From contig NZ_JALKFZ020000129.1 in NCBI RefSeq assembly GCF_023243075.1, forward strand, positions 1 through 39,325: a stretch of DNA of 39,325 bases, given 5' to 3'. Positions 24,666 to 32,895 of the stretch are shown one piece after another. Within the stretch, counting starts at the first letter, position 1. Each line of letters begins with the position of its first letter. The notes under the pieces were generated by a model, which was not told the origin of the DNA, did not search any database, and was given only the letters and a program-made list of their open reading frames with translations. The stretch is from Frankia sp. AiPa1. GTDB taxonomy: Bacteria; Actinomycetota; Actinomycetes; Frankiales; Frankiaceae. A program made the position numbers and the translations under genes.

Positions 24666-24905
24666 GGGCCACGTCCGCTCATCAACACCCACAAACGGGT
24701 GGACGTGCGCCGAAGATTGCGTAAACACCCTGGCTGAGCCGGGCGTCCGAGGCCGGCCGCGGACGAACCCCCCGCCGCCCACCACTGTCCGTTACCCACC
24801 ATCGTCCTCCGATGTCGGATCCCCCTGCGGTCCGCCACCGTCGGCCTACGGCCGGGGCGTCCACCGACGGCCGTCACACGCGCCGCGGTCGCGCACGGTC
24901 CACCG

Positions 24906-24938
24906 GACAACATCAGACAAGGTCGGACAAGGTCGGAC
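24906..24938. repeat. 10-bp phased direct repeats between divergent genes
   Basis: GACAACATCA, GACAAGGTCG and GACAAGGTCG follow one another, then GAC, giving 3.3 units at a 10-bp period. That is close to one helical turn, so GACAA would face the same side of the DNA each time. The block lies 138 bp before the GntR start and 254 bp before the phosphatase start. Confidence 0.6.
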
Positions 24939-25063
24939 GGGAAACAGGAAATAGCGGAGGCGGATGGGCCGAAATCATGTTCGGCTGATTACGATCGTTT
25001 TTCGATAATGTTTCCTTTTATGATCATGGCCAGGGATGCGGTAGCTCGGCCAGTACCGCTCGA

Positions 25064-25069
25064 TACGAT
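25064..25069 (+). promoter_or_regulatory. TACGAT -10-like element, leaderless GntR gene
   Basis: TACGAT ends exactly 6 nt before the GTG at 25076, and no ribosome-binding site is present. An AT-rich segment (24973-25027) containing the palindrome ATGATCAT (25020-25027) lies just upstream and may include regulatory sites. Confidence 0.5.
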
Positions 25070-25075
25070 GCCGCA

Positions 25076-25852
25076 GTGACACAGAAAGGTCAGCCGGACG
25101 GACACCGGGACCAGACCTCCGTACACCCGCCGGTATCGCGCGCGGAAAAGGTTTCACTCCGGCTCGCGCGCGCGATCGTGCGTCAGTTGGCGGTGCTGCC
25201 GCGCGGCGCCAGTCTGCCCAGTGAAGCCGAGATGATCTCCAGTTTCGGCGCCAGCCGCGGCTCGGTCCGCGAGGCACTGCGGATTCTCGAGGTCCAGGGA
25301 CTGATCACGATCCGCCCGGGGCCGGGCGGCGGCCCGGTGCTCGTCGGCCCGCAGAGTTCCTCCCTCGGCCGTACCGAGGCACTGTTCTTCCACCTGCTGC
25401 AGGCCCGCTACACCCACCTGCTGCGGGCCCAGGCCGCGCTCGAACCGCTGATGGCCCGGCTCGCCGCCGCCAACCCCGACCGGGACGCGGTCCGCAGCCT
25501 GGAGCAGTTCACCGCGATCGGGACCGACGAGATCAACCCGTTCACCTACCCGGACTGCGCCAGCGCCTTCCACACGGCACTGATCGCCGCATCCGGAAAT
25601 CCGGCGCTCGCGCTGATCTGCCAGTCCCTGTGCGACATCTCCCGGGCCCACATCTCCGCCCATGGCGGGCTGCATTCCGGGCCGGCCGATCGGCGGGCGA
25701 CGTTCGACGACCACGCGGCGATCGCCTCGGCCGTCCTCGCCGGCAGTGCCGCCACGGCCGAGGCGCGGATGACCGCGCACATGGAGGTCGTCTACTCCCG
25801 TGTCCTGGCCGCCGGAAACGGCCTCATCGAGGAGATCGTCGACTGGCACTGA
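25076..25852 (+). CDS. GntR/FadR-family transcriptional regulator
   Basis: This 258-residue regulator has an N-terminal winged helix-turn-helix (about 25-90) with the GntR signature LPSEAEMISSFGASRGSVRE, then ALRILEVQGLITIRPGPGGG. The C-terminal all-helical domain (about 100-250) is of the FCD type; conserved His residues in AFHTALIAASGN, FDDHAAI and AHMEVVYSRV fit a metal- or acid-binding pocket. Members often sense carboxylic acids. GTG 25076 is chosen because TACGAT lies 6 nt upstream and the product begins at a sensible distance before the HTH. It diverges from the Tat-exported phosphatase gene, which may be a target. Confidence 0.9.
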   Translation: MTQKGQPDGHRDQTSVHPPVSRAEKVSLRLARAIVRQLAVLPRGASLPSEAEMISSFGASRGSVREALRILEVQGLITIRPGPGGGPVLVGPQSSSLGRTEALFFHLLQARYTHLLRAQAALEPLMARLAAANPDRDAVRSLEQFTAIGTDEINPFTYPDCASAFHTALIAASGNPALALICQSLCDISRAHISAHGGLHSGPADRRATFDDHAAIASAVLAGSAATAEARMTAHMEVVYSRVLAAGNGLIEEIVDWH

Positions 25853-25957
25853 GCCCGCACGCGGCCGGGCCTCGGCCGTCGGTACCGCACTCCCACCAAA
25901 CCCTTCCGTCAGGGTAGGTATTTCTTTTCCTGCGGCCCCGCTCGGGCGCTGAACCTG

Positions 25958-25986
25958 TTGACAGCGCGAACCTGTGGTTTTACGGT
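25958..25986 (+). promoter_or_regulatory. Consensus-like promoter TTGACA-N17-TACGGT
   Basis: TTGACA (25958-25963), an exact 17-bp spacer and TACGGT (25981-25986) form a near-ideal housekeeping-sigma promoter for the FkbM gene. Predicted transcription starts near 25993, giving a leader of about 195 nt. GAACCTGT occurs at 25951-25958 and again at 25968-25975, once touching the -35 box and once in the spacer, so a regulator could bind there. Confidence 0.65.
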
Positions 25987-26189
25987 GACTGCCGTATAGC
26001 CGGAGCCGGCGGACGCGACTCCTGGCATTCAGACGACAGCTAGCTTCCAGACAATGCGCAGGTCCAGGAATCGAGTCCGGGAATCGAGCCGCCGCCTGTT
26101 TCCGGCGGGCTCCTTGTTTTCAGGCAGCAGTCAACACACGTTTCGGGGCGGGCGCGTTGTTTCGCCGCCGTCGACTGTCGGGGGTGCAC

Positions 26190-27155
26190 ATGCCGGTGGC
26201 GAGTCTGGCCGCACGCGTTGTCGGGCAGGCCAGGACGACTTTACGGCGCAACGAGCGGCTGCGCGGCGGGGTCGTCGCGGCCAAGGACGCCGCCTGGCAG
26301 GCCCGGGTGGCGCTCGGCGCCCTGCGGGGCGGCGGGATCGTCGTCGAGGACGAGTACGGCATCGCGCTTTACCTTCCCCCGGGGGAACGCGACCGGCTGC
26401 GCTCGCTGATGCGCCGGCCCGGAGACCGGCCCGCGTTCGCCCTGATGGACCGCCTGCTCGGCGCCGGTGACGTCGTGTTCGACGTGGGCGCCAACCTCGG
26501 CGTCTACAGCGTGCACGCGCAGCGCAACGTCGGCCCGTCCGGTCGGGTGTTCGCCTTCGAGGCGGTGCCCGCCACCGCCGACCGGCTCGCCCAGACCCTC
26601 GCGCTCAACGGGGCCACCGACGTCCAGGTCGTGCGGGCCGCCGTCGCCGAGACCGCCGGCACCGCCACGATGCACGTCTTCGACGACCCGGCCTGTGGCT
26701 GGAACTCGCTCGGCGACCATCCGATGTACGGCTACGACCGCGGCGCCGTGCGGCCGAGCTCCACGGTCGAGGTGCCCGCGATCACCCTCGACGGTTTCGC
26801 CGACGAGCGGCACCTCGACCGGGTCGCCCTGTGCAAGATCGACGTCGAGGGTTTCGAGCGTCACGTGTTCGCCGGCGCCAGCGGCCTGCTCGCCGAACAC
26901 CGGATCGGCGTGCTCTGTTTCGAGATCAGCGAGGACGCGCTGGTCGGCGAGGGCGGTACTCCCGCCGAGGTGTTCGCCGCCCTCGACGTCCACGGCTACC
27001 GCACCTTCCGCCATGACGAGCCCACCGACACCCTCGTCGGCCCGATCGACCTCGACGCCGAGCAGCGCCGCCTCGCCACCGAGACCCAACGCCCCTACGT
27101 CGCCAACTACTTCTCCACCGCGCAGCCCGCGCTGCTCACCGCGAGTCCCGCCTGA
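26190..27155 (+). CDS. FkbM-family SAM-dependent methyltransferase
   Basis: This 321-residue enzyme probably transfers a methyl group from S-adenosylmethionine to an oxygen of a sugar, lipid or polyketide. SAM motif I is VFDVGANLGVYSVHAQ (residues about 96-111), followed by the acidic VFAFEAVP at the end of beta-2. The FkbM signature LCKIDVEGFERHVFAGASGL and the late LCFEIS strand are present. The first 70 residues are a basic helical extension. ATG 26190 has GGGGGTG close upstream; TTG 26157 and GTG 26184 are alternatives. It stands alone behind a strong promoter and is followed by a hairpin. No adjacent glycosyltransferase or PKS gene indicates the acceptor. Confidence 0.9.
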   Translation: MPVASLAARVVGQARTTLRRNERLRGGVVAAKDAAWQARVALGALRGGGIVVEDEYGIALYLPPGERDRLRSLMRRPGDRPAFALMDRLLGAGDVVFDVGANLGVYSVHAQRNVGPSGRVFAFEAVPATADRLAQTLALNGATDVQVVRAAVAETAGTATMHVFDDPACGWNSLGDHPMYGYDRGAVRPSSTVEVPAITLDGFADERHLDRVALCKIDVEGFERHVFAGASGLLAEHRIGVLCFEISEDALVGEGGTPAEVFAALDVHGYRTFRHDEPTDTLVGPIDLDAEQRRLATETQRPYVANYFSTAQPALLTASPA

Positions 27156-27164
27156 CCCCGCTTT

Positions 27165-27182
27165 CGGCCGGCCTCCCGGCCG
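27165..27182 (+). terminator. Hairpin terminator candidate after the FkbM gene
   Basis: CGGCCGG (27165-27171) and CCGGCCG (27176-27182) form a 7-bp stem with a CCTC loop, 9 bp after the stop. No T tract follows. Confidence 0.5.
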
Positions 27183-27380
27183 GCTGGACATAACGGGCAT
27201 TCCCGTGACGCGGCACACAGCGTCACGGCACTCTCAGGTGCGGTCGGATGCCCCGGTCAGACGCAGGTGCCATGATTAGCCTGCTAGCGGGTCAGCGAGA
27301 CGCGAAGCCGGGACCGCACCGGGACGATCGGACGAATCCGAGATCACCGGGCGGTACCCGACGGTAACCGATCGGAACCG

Positions 27381-28466
27381 GTGCGGCCGGGATCGGGCAA
27401 GTGGTCGGAGGGATGCGCCATCAGCGGGACACCGTCGCCCTACGAGTGGGCCGAGCCGAACGTCGAGCAGGTCGAACCAGGGGTGTACCGGATACCGTTG
27501 CCGCTGCCGAACGACGGGCTGCGGGCGGTCAACGTGTACGCCCTGGAGCAGCCGGACGGACTTGTGCTCATCGACGCGGGCTGGTCGGTGCCCGAGTCGG
27601 AGAAGCGGCTCGAGACGGCACTCGGCCAGCTCGGGGCGGGCCTTGGGGACGTCCGACGGTTCCTCGTCACCCATATCCACCGTGACCATTACACCCTGGC
27701 CGTGGCGTTGCGGCGGCGGTTCGGGATGACGGTGGCGCTGGGCATCGGCGAGCGGCCGGCGCTCGAACGGACCCTGAACATCGACCGCGGGCGGGTCCGG
27801 GAGGAGCAGCACACAGGCATGCTGCGCCTCGGCGCCACCCTGCTCGGCGCGGAGATCGCGCGTGTGTTCAGCAGCCGTGCCGCCGAGCAGGAGGACGCCG
27901 CGGACGACTGGGAGCTGCCCGACGAGTGGATCGAGGCCCCGGTCGACGTGCCGCTGTCCGGCATCACACTGCGGGCGGTGCCCACCCCCGGCCACACCCG
28001 TGGGCATGTGGTGTTCCACAACGCCGAGCAGCGGCTGCTGTTCGCCGGCGACCACGTGCTGCCGACGATCACCCCGTCGATCGGGCTGAGCCCCGATCCG
28101 GGACCGCTGCCGCTGGGCGCGTTCCTCGACTCGTTGCGACTGGTCCGCCGGATGCCGGATGCCCGGCTGCTGCCCGCCCACGGATCGGTCACCGACAGCG
28201 TGCATGCTCGGATCGACGAGCTGCTCGCCCACCACGCGACCCGCCTCGACGTGGCCGAGGACTGCGTGCGTGCCGGCGCCGACACCGCCTTCGAGGTGGC
28301 CCGGGCGATGTCATGGACGCGCCGGCTGCGTGCCTTCGACGACCTCGACCTGTTCAACCGGATGATGGCCGTCACCGAGACCGCGGCGCACCTCGACCTG
28401 CTCGTCGCCCAGGGCCGCCTGCGCGACGGCGAGGTGGATGGCGTGCTGCACTATTCCCTGCCCTGA
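27381..28466 (+). CDS. MBL-fold metallo-hydrolase
   Basis: This 361-residue hydrolase has the metallo-beta-lactamase fold. Metal ligands are THIHRDH (HxHxDH, near residues 96-102), the His of TPGHTRGH, the Asp of FAGDHV and the His of LPAHGS, so a dinuclear zinc or iron centre is likely. The C-terminal 80 residues are helical, as in MBL hydrolases acting on thioesters or similar acyl substrates. The start is uncertain: GTG 27381 is the first in-frame start, but the best ribosome-binding site (GGAGG, about 27408) precedes codons without ATG, GTG or TTG. The gene converges on the aldo/keto reductase, with a strong hairpin between them. Confidence 0.85.
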   Translation: MRPGSGKWSEGCAISGTPSPYEWAEPNVEQVEPGVYRIPLPLPNDGLRAVNVYALEQPDGLVLIDAGWSVPESEKRLETALGQLGAGLGDVRRFLVTHIHRDHYTLAVALRRRFGMTVALGIGERPALERTLNIDRGRVREEQHTGMLRLGATLLGAEIARVFSSRAAEQEDAADDWELPDEWIEAPVDVPLSGITLRAVPTPGHTRGHVVFHNAEQRLLFAGDHVLPTITPSIGLSPDPGPLPLGAFLDSLRLVRRMPDARLLPAHGSVTDSVHARIDELLAHHATRLDVAEDCVRAGADTAFEVARAMSWTRRLRAFDDLDLFNRMMAVTETAAHLDLLVAQGRLRDGEVDGVLHYSLP

Positions 28467-28493
28467 GCCGGCCCCCGCCGGGACGGGGCCGGC
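28467..28493. terminator. Bidirectional hairpin terminator
   Basis: GCCGGCCCC (28467-28475) pairs perfectly with GGGGCCGGC (28485-28493) around a 9-nt loop. It starts at the base after the MBL stop codon and ends 3 bp before the reductase stop on the other strand, so it fits a shared terminator for convergent genes. Confidence 0.7.
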
Positions 28494-28496
28494 CGG

Positions 28497-29468
28497 TCAG
28501 CGGAAGCCGGCGGTCGGGTGCGGGGCGTAGGGCTTCTCCAGCTGGGCGATCTCGTCATCGGTCAGAGCGAGGTCGAGGGCCGCCAGCGCGTCGTCGAGGT
28601 GGGAGAGCTTCGTCGCACCGATGATCGGAGCACAGACGCCGGGCTTGGCGAGTATCCACGCCAGGGCGACCTGGGCGGGAGGGACGGCGCGGGAGGCAGC
28701 GGTGCGGGCGACCTCCTCGACGATCTGGCGATCGCCCTCGGCGTAGAGGGTGCGGCCGAACCGGTCGGTCTCGCTGCGCGCCGTCGTCTCGTCCCAGGGG
28801 CGGGTGAGCCGGCCGCGGGCCAGAGGGCTCCACGGAATCACGCCGATCCCCTGGTCGGCGCACAGCGGGAGCATCTCCCGCTCTTCCTCTCGATAGATCA
28901 AGTTGTAGTGATTCTGCATGACGGCGAAGCGGGTCCAGCCGTGGGCGTCGGCGAGGAACAGGGCCTTGGCGAACTGCCACGCCCACATCGACGAGGCGCC
29001 GAGGTAGCGGGCCTTACCGGCCCGCACCACGTCGTGCAGGGCCTCGAGGGTCTCCTCGAGCGGGGTGTCCGGGTCGAACCGGTGAATCTGGTAGAGATCG
29101 ACGTAGTCGGTACCGAGCCTGCGCAGGCTCGCGTCAATCTCGGCCAGGATGGCCTTGCGGGAGAGGCCACCTCCGTTGGGGCCGGGCCGCATCCGCCCGT
29201 GCACCTTCGTGGCCAGGACGATCTCGTCGCGGTTGGCGTACCTGGCCAGCGCCCGCCCGGTGATCTCCTCGCTGCTGCCGTCGGAGTAGACGTTGGCGGT
29301 GTCGAAGAAGTTCACCCCGGCCTCGATCGCCCGGCGGAAGAACGGCTGCGCCGCCTCCTCGCCCAGCGACCACTCGTGGGGGCCCCGGGTGGGATCGCCA
29401 TAGCTCATGCAGCCGAGGCACAACCTCGACACATCGAGTCCGGTCGAGCCCAGCTTCACATACCGCAC
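28497..29468 (-). CDS. Aldo/keto reductase
   Basis: This 323-residue NADPH-dependent oxidoreductase has the AKR barrel. The catalytic tetrad is visible as Asp in FFDTAN, Tyr in NVYSDG, Lys in LATKVHG and His in YQIHRFD. The cofactor region is VIPWSPLARGRL, then the C-terminal PIIGATKLSHLDDA. Length and pattern match the YajO/AKR-like group acting on aldehydes or sugar-derived carbonyls. GTG 29468 has no clear ribosome-binding site but lies 6 nt after TAGGGT, suggesting leaderless initiation. The alpha/beta hydrolase gene lies 198 bp upstream on the same strand. The substrate is unknown. Confidence 0.93.
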   Translation of the reverse strand: MRYVKLGSTGLDVSRLCLGCMSYGDPTRGPHEWSLGEEAAQPFFRRAIEAGVNFFDTANVYSDGSSEEITGRALARYANRDEIVLATKVHGRMRPGPNGGGLSRKAILAEIDASLRRLGTDYVDLYQIHRFDPDTPLEETLEALHDVVRAGKARYLGASSMWAWQFAKALFLADAHGWTRFAVMQNHYNLIYREEEREMLPLCADQGIGVIPWSPLARGRLTRPWDETTARSETDRFGRTLYAEGDRQIVEEVARTAASRAVPPAQVALAWILAKPGVCAPIIGATKLSHLDDALAALDLALTDDEIAQLEKPYAPHPTAGFR

Positions 29469-29474
29469 CGAATC

Positions 29475-29480
29475 ACCCTA
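29475..29480 (-). promoter_or_regulatory. TAGGGT -10-like element, leaderless reductase gene
   Basis: On the minus strand TAGGGT ends 6 nt before the GTG at 29468 and fits TANNNT. The AGGG inside it could also act as a weak ribosome-binding site, so the call is tentative. Confidence 0.35.
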
Positions 29481-29666
29481 CTCTCAGCGACGACCAGGCT
29501 TCCGGTGGCAACCGGGCCCCATCAGTACTAACAGGCCGCCCAGCGCAGACCGCATTCCCACCGGGAGTGCACAGGAGCATCGCAGTCCTCATGCTGATCG
29601 TCACACCGTGATCGCGTGCTGTGGCGGCGCGCGGCGGCGGCGGCGGATCAGACGCCGTGGCCGTCG

Positions 29667-30611
29667 TCAGTCGGGGAAGACGAACGCGCGCAGGAGGCGG
29701 GTCAGCTCGGCGGGCTGGTCGCTCTGCACGGAGTGGCCGGCGCCGGGGACCGTCGCGTCCCGCAGCGACGGCAGCCGGCGGCGGAACTCCGTGACGTCGG
29801 AGTCGTGCACGAACACCGAACTGCCGCCACGGACGAGTAGCGTCGGGACGGTGATCGCGTCGACGTCGTTCCACAGCGGCAGCAGGTCGGCGATGTCCCG
29901 GTTGCCCTCGGGGCGCGGGCCGAACAGGTCGTAACGCCAGCTCCACCGGCCATCCGGCAGGCGGCGGGCGTTGTGCCGCACCCCACGGCGCACCGCCGCG
30001 GCGGGACGGTTCGGGCTCAGCGCCACGGTGCTGGCAGCCATCTGTTCGAACGTGTCGAACGTCGGCGGGCCGCTGATCAGCGCCACCGCGCCCCGGTCGG
30101 CGCCTTGCGGCATCCGGGCCGGGTCGGTGACCTGCGGGGTCACGTCGATGATCACCGCTCGGCGGCACAGGTCGGGGCGGGTCGCCGCCAGCCGGATCGT
30201 CGTCGCGCCGCCGAGTGACATCCCGACGATGGCGGCGGCCCGCGGCGCGACGGTGGGCAGCACCGCGGCCAGCGCGTCGGCGTTGCGCCACGGGCCGTAG
30301 TCGCGGTCGTCGCGCCAGGAGGAATGCCCGTGGCCGGGCAGGTCGATCGCGACCGCCGGGCGGCCCAGGCCCAGCACCACCGAGTCCCAGGTATGGGCGT
30401 TCTGGCCGCCGCCGTGCAGGAAGACGACCTCGGGTTCGGCGCTCCCCCACCGCAGGTAGCTCAGCCGCCCGCCCTCCGGCAGGTCCGCGAACCGCCGGCT
30501 GGCGTCCGGCCGGCCCGCGAACGGCAGGCCCAGTTCCTCGGCGTTCTCATGCAACAGGCCGAACTCGTCGTAGTCGTCGGCGCCCAGCGTGCTCTCGACA
30601 TCGGTAGCCAC
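29667..30611 (-). CDS. Alpha/beta-hydrolase fold enzyme
   Basis: This 314-residue hydrolase carries an oxyanion-hole segment FLHGGGQNAHTW, the lid-proximal DLPGHGHSSW, the nucleophile elbow VGMSLGG (Ser), an acid in VFVHDSDV and the catalytic His in PGAGHSVQSDQP, giving a full Ser-Asp-His triad. It is probably an esterase or a C-C hydrolase of the Abhydrolase_6 type. GTG 30611 is preferred because GAGAGG lies 6 nt upstream; a longer frame to 30728 adds only Arg-rich residues. It diverges from the MFS exporter gene, with a dyad in the shared 373-bp interval, so the two may be co-regulated. Confidence 0.9.
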   Translation of the reverse strand: MATDVESTLGADDYDEFGLLHENAEELGLPFAGRPDASRRFADLPEGGRLSYLRWGSAEPEVVFLHGGGQNAHTWDSVVLGLGRPAVAIDLPGHGHSSWRDDRDYGPWRNADALAAVLPTVAPRAAAIVGMSLGGATTIRLAATRPDLCRRAVIIDVTPQVTDPARMPQGADRGAVALISGPPTFDTFEQMAASTVALSPNRPAAAVRRGVRHNARRLPDGRWSWRYDLFGPRPEGNRDIADLLPLWNDVDAITVPTLLVRGGSSVFVHDSDVTEFRRRLPSLRDATVPGAGHSVQSDQPAELTRLLRAFVFPD

Positions 30612-30758
30612 GTCGCCCCTCTCCCGTGCCGTCCGGATTCCGGTTCCACTCTTGCGCCTTCCTCGCCGACGCGCTCGGGCCTGGCGCTGTTCCCTCACCG
30701 TGGGAGTCGGATCGGCGGCGCTCGGCAATGCGGGAGACGGAGCCCCTGGGACCTGTTA

Positions 30759-30776
30759 TTACTATGAAGCAAGTAA
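30759..30776. promoter_or_regulatory. TTACT-N8-AGTAA dyad between hydrolase and exporter genes
   Basis: TTACT (30759-30763) and AGTAA (30772-30776) form an 18-bp inverted repeat in the only AT-rich stretch of this interval. TACTAT within it (30760-30765) fits a -10 box for the exporter. The arrangement suits control by a TetR- or MarR-type repressor, but no such gene is adjacent. Confidence 0.35.
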
Positions 30777-30984
30777 GTATCCGACGGGGGCATGGCGCGG
30801 GATCGGCGTCCACCGGTGGCGCCTCGACCCTGCGATGCGACACGCCGCGGCACAACCGCCATCGCCCGCCCCGTCCTCTCGTGCGCCGGCGGCTGGTGCC
30901 CCCGCGGGTCCCGGCCGACCACGGACCCGAGCTGGTCACGAACGGTGAGCCGGTCACGGCAGAACGAGGAGGGATCGGACCAGG

Positions 30985-32766
30985 ATGTCCATGGCGACAA
31001 CGGGGCCAGCGGCGGGCGCGGGCAAGGGTACGGACAGCGACGAGGTCAGCTCGTCCTACCGCTGGGTGGTGTTGTCGAACACGACGATCGGCGTGCTGCT
31101 GTCGACGGTGAACAGCTCCATCGTCATCATCTCACTGCCCGCGATCTTCCGTGGCATCCATCTGGACCCGCTCACCCCGGGCAACGTCAGTTACCTGCTG
31201 TGGATCCTCATCGGCTACATGCTGGTCACCGCCGTGCTGGTCGTGACGCTGGGCCGGCTCGGCGACATGTTCGGCCGGGTCCGCATCTACAACGCGGGCT
31301 TCGCGCTGTTCACCGTGTCCGCGGTCGGGCTCACGCTCACCCCGTTCGAGGGGCCGTCGGGCGCACTGTGGCTGATCGGCTTTCGGATCGTGGAGGGGAT
31401 CGGCGGCGCGATGCTGCTGGCGAACTCCACCGCGATCCTCACCGACGCCTTCCCGGCTCGCCAGCGGGGCATGGCGCTGGGCATCAACCAGGTCGCGTCG
31501 CTCGCCGGGTCGTTCATCGGGCTGGTGGCCGGTGGGCTGCTCTCCGAATGGGACTGGCGCGCGGTGTTCTGGGTGAGCGTGCCGATCAGCATCGTCGGCA
31601 CGATCTGGTCGTACCGCAGCCTGCGCGACACCGGACGGCGGGTGGCCGCGCGGATCGACTGGTGGGGCAACATCACGTTCGCGATCGGGTTGTCGGTGAT
31701 CCTCGTCGGCGTCACCTACGGTATTCAGCCCTACGGCGGGCATGTCATGGGCTGGACGAATCCCACGGTGCTCGGTGAGCTCATCGGCGGCGCGGTCTGC
31801 CTGGCGCTGTTCATCCTGATCGAGCGGCGGGTCACCCAGCCGATGTTCAACCTGGCGCTGTTCCGCATTCGGCCGTTCGCCGCCGGCAACGTCGCGATCC
31901 TGCTGTTCGCGGTCGCCCGCGGCGGCATGCAGTTCATGCTCATCATCTGGCTGCAGGGGATCTGGCTTCCCCTGCACGGCTACGACTTCGAGGACACCCC
32001 GCTGTGGGCCGGCATCTACCTGTTGCCGCTGACCTGCGGGTTCCTTATCGCGGGACCGGTGTCGGGATATCTGTCGGACCGGTTCGGCGCCCGCCTGTTC
32101 GCCACCGGCGGCCTGCTGATCGTCGCGCTCAGCTATCTCGGCATGCTGATGTTGCCCACGAACTTCAGCTATCCGGCCTTCGCCCTCCTGCTGGTGCTCA
32201 ACGGGATCGGCGGGGGGCTGTTCTCCGCGCCGAACACGACGGCGGTGATGAACTCGGTCCCGCCGAACGCCCGCGGGGGCGCCTCCGGGATGCGCGGAAC
32301 GTTCATGAACTCCGGGCAGGTGCTCTCCATCGGCCTGTTCTTCTCACTGATGATCGCGGGCCTGGCGTCCTCCCTGCCCGCCTCTCTGCACGACGGCCTG
32401 GCGTCCCGCGGCGTACCGGCGGATGTGATCAATCGGGTGGCCGAGCTGCCGCCGGTCGGCAGCCTGTTCGCCGCGTTCCTCGGCTACAACCCGATGCGCA
32501 ACCTGCTCGGCGCCGACACGCTGAACCAGCTTCCCGCGGCGCAGGCCCACGACATCACCGGACGTGAGTTCTTCCCGCACCTGATCGCCTCGCCCTTCCA
32601 TCACGGGCTGATCATCGTGTTCGGCCTCGCCACAATCATGTCGGTGATCGGCGCGCTCGCCTCGCTGCTGCGCGGCAAGCGTTACATCCATGTGGAGCCC
32701 ACCCTTCCCGCTCCCGTCCACGAGGCCGACCCGGTGCCGTCCAGCTCGGACACCGCCGCGACCTAG
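30985..32766 (+). CDS. MFS drug/metabolite exporter, DHA2 (14-helix) type
   Basis: This 593-residue transporter of the major facilitator superfamily probably exports drugs or metabolites in exchange for protons. An acidic soluble N terminus (about 1-25) precedes the first helix (VVLSNTTIGVLLSTVNSSIVIISL). Motif A appears as GRLGDMFGRVRIYN, and a DHA2-like set of about 14 helices follows. An extracytoplasmic stretch near residues 465-530 lies before the last helix. AGGAGGG lies 11 nt before ATG 30985; ATG 30991 is an alternative. It diverges from the hydrolase gene and is followed at once by an NhaA relic. The substrate cannot be predicted. Confidence 0.92.
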   Translation: MSMATTGPAAGAGKGTDSDEVSSSYRWVVLSNTTIGVLLSTVNSSIVIISLPAIFRGIHLDPLTPGNVSYLLWILIGYMLVTAVLVVTLGRLGDMFGRVRIYNAGFALFTVSAVGLTLTPFEGPSGALWLIGFRIVEGIGGAMLLANSTAILTDAFPARQRGMALGINQVASLAGSFIGLVAGGLLSEWDWRAVFWVSVPISIVGTIWSYRSLRDTGRRVAARIDWWGNITFAIGLSVILVGVTYGIQPYGGHVMGWTNPTVLGELIGGAVCLALFILIERRVTQPMFNLALFRIRPFAAGNVAILLFAVARGGMQFMLIIWLQGIWLPLHGYDFEDTPLWAGIYLLPLTCGFLIAGPVSGYLSDRFGARLFATGGLLIVALSYLGMLMLPTNFSYPAFALLLVLNGIGGGLFSAPNTTAVMNSVPPNARGGASGMRGTFMNSGQVLSIGLFFSLMIAGLASSLPASLHDGLASRGVPADVINRVAELPPVGSLFAAFLGYNPMRNLLGADTLNQLPAAQAHDITGREFFPHLIASPFHHGLIIVFGLATIMSVIGALASLLRGKRYIHVEPTLPAPVHEADPVPSSSDTAAT

Positions 32767-32770
32767 TACG

Positions 32771-32895
32771 GCAGCCGTCTGGGCGGGCGGGGTGCATGTG
32801 CCGACGTCGGTGCGGGCGTTCCTGCTGGGACTGGCCGTCGTCGACGACCTCGGCGCGATCGCGCTGATCGCGATCCTGTTCACGGTCGTCGGACA
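32771..32895 (+). pseudogene. Fragment of an NhaA-type Na+/H+ antiporter
   Basis: Five bases after the exporter stop, one frame reads VPTSVRAFLLGLAVVDDLGA, continuing IALIAILFTVVG. This matches the NhaA helix that carries the paired ion-binding Asp residues (VDDLGA). Homology begins near AAVWAGG and ends abruptly at about 32895, after which the frame is Gly/Arg-rich. Only about 40 of some 400 residues remain, with no start codon or ribosome-binding site of their own. It is best read as a deletion remnant. Confidence 0.7.

Noticed and set aside
22826..24724. A 632-codon plus-strand frame over the phosphatase gene
   Set aside because: It is Val/Gly/Arg/Asp-rich with no motif. The minus strand has a Tat signal and all purple-acid-phosphatase motifs.
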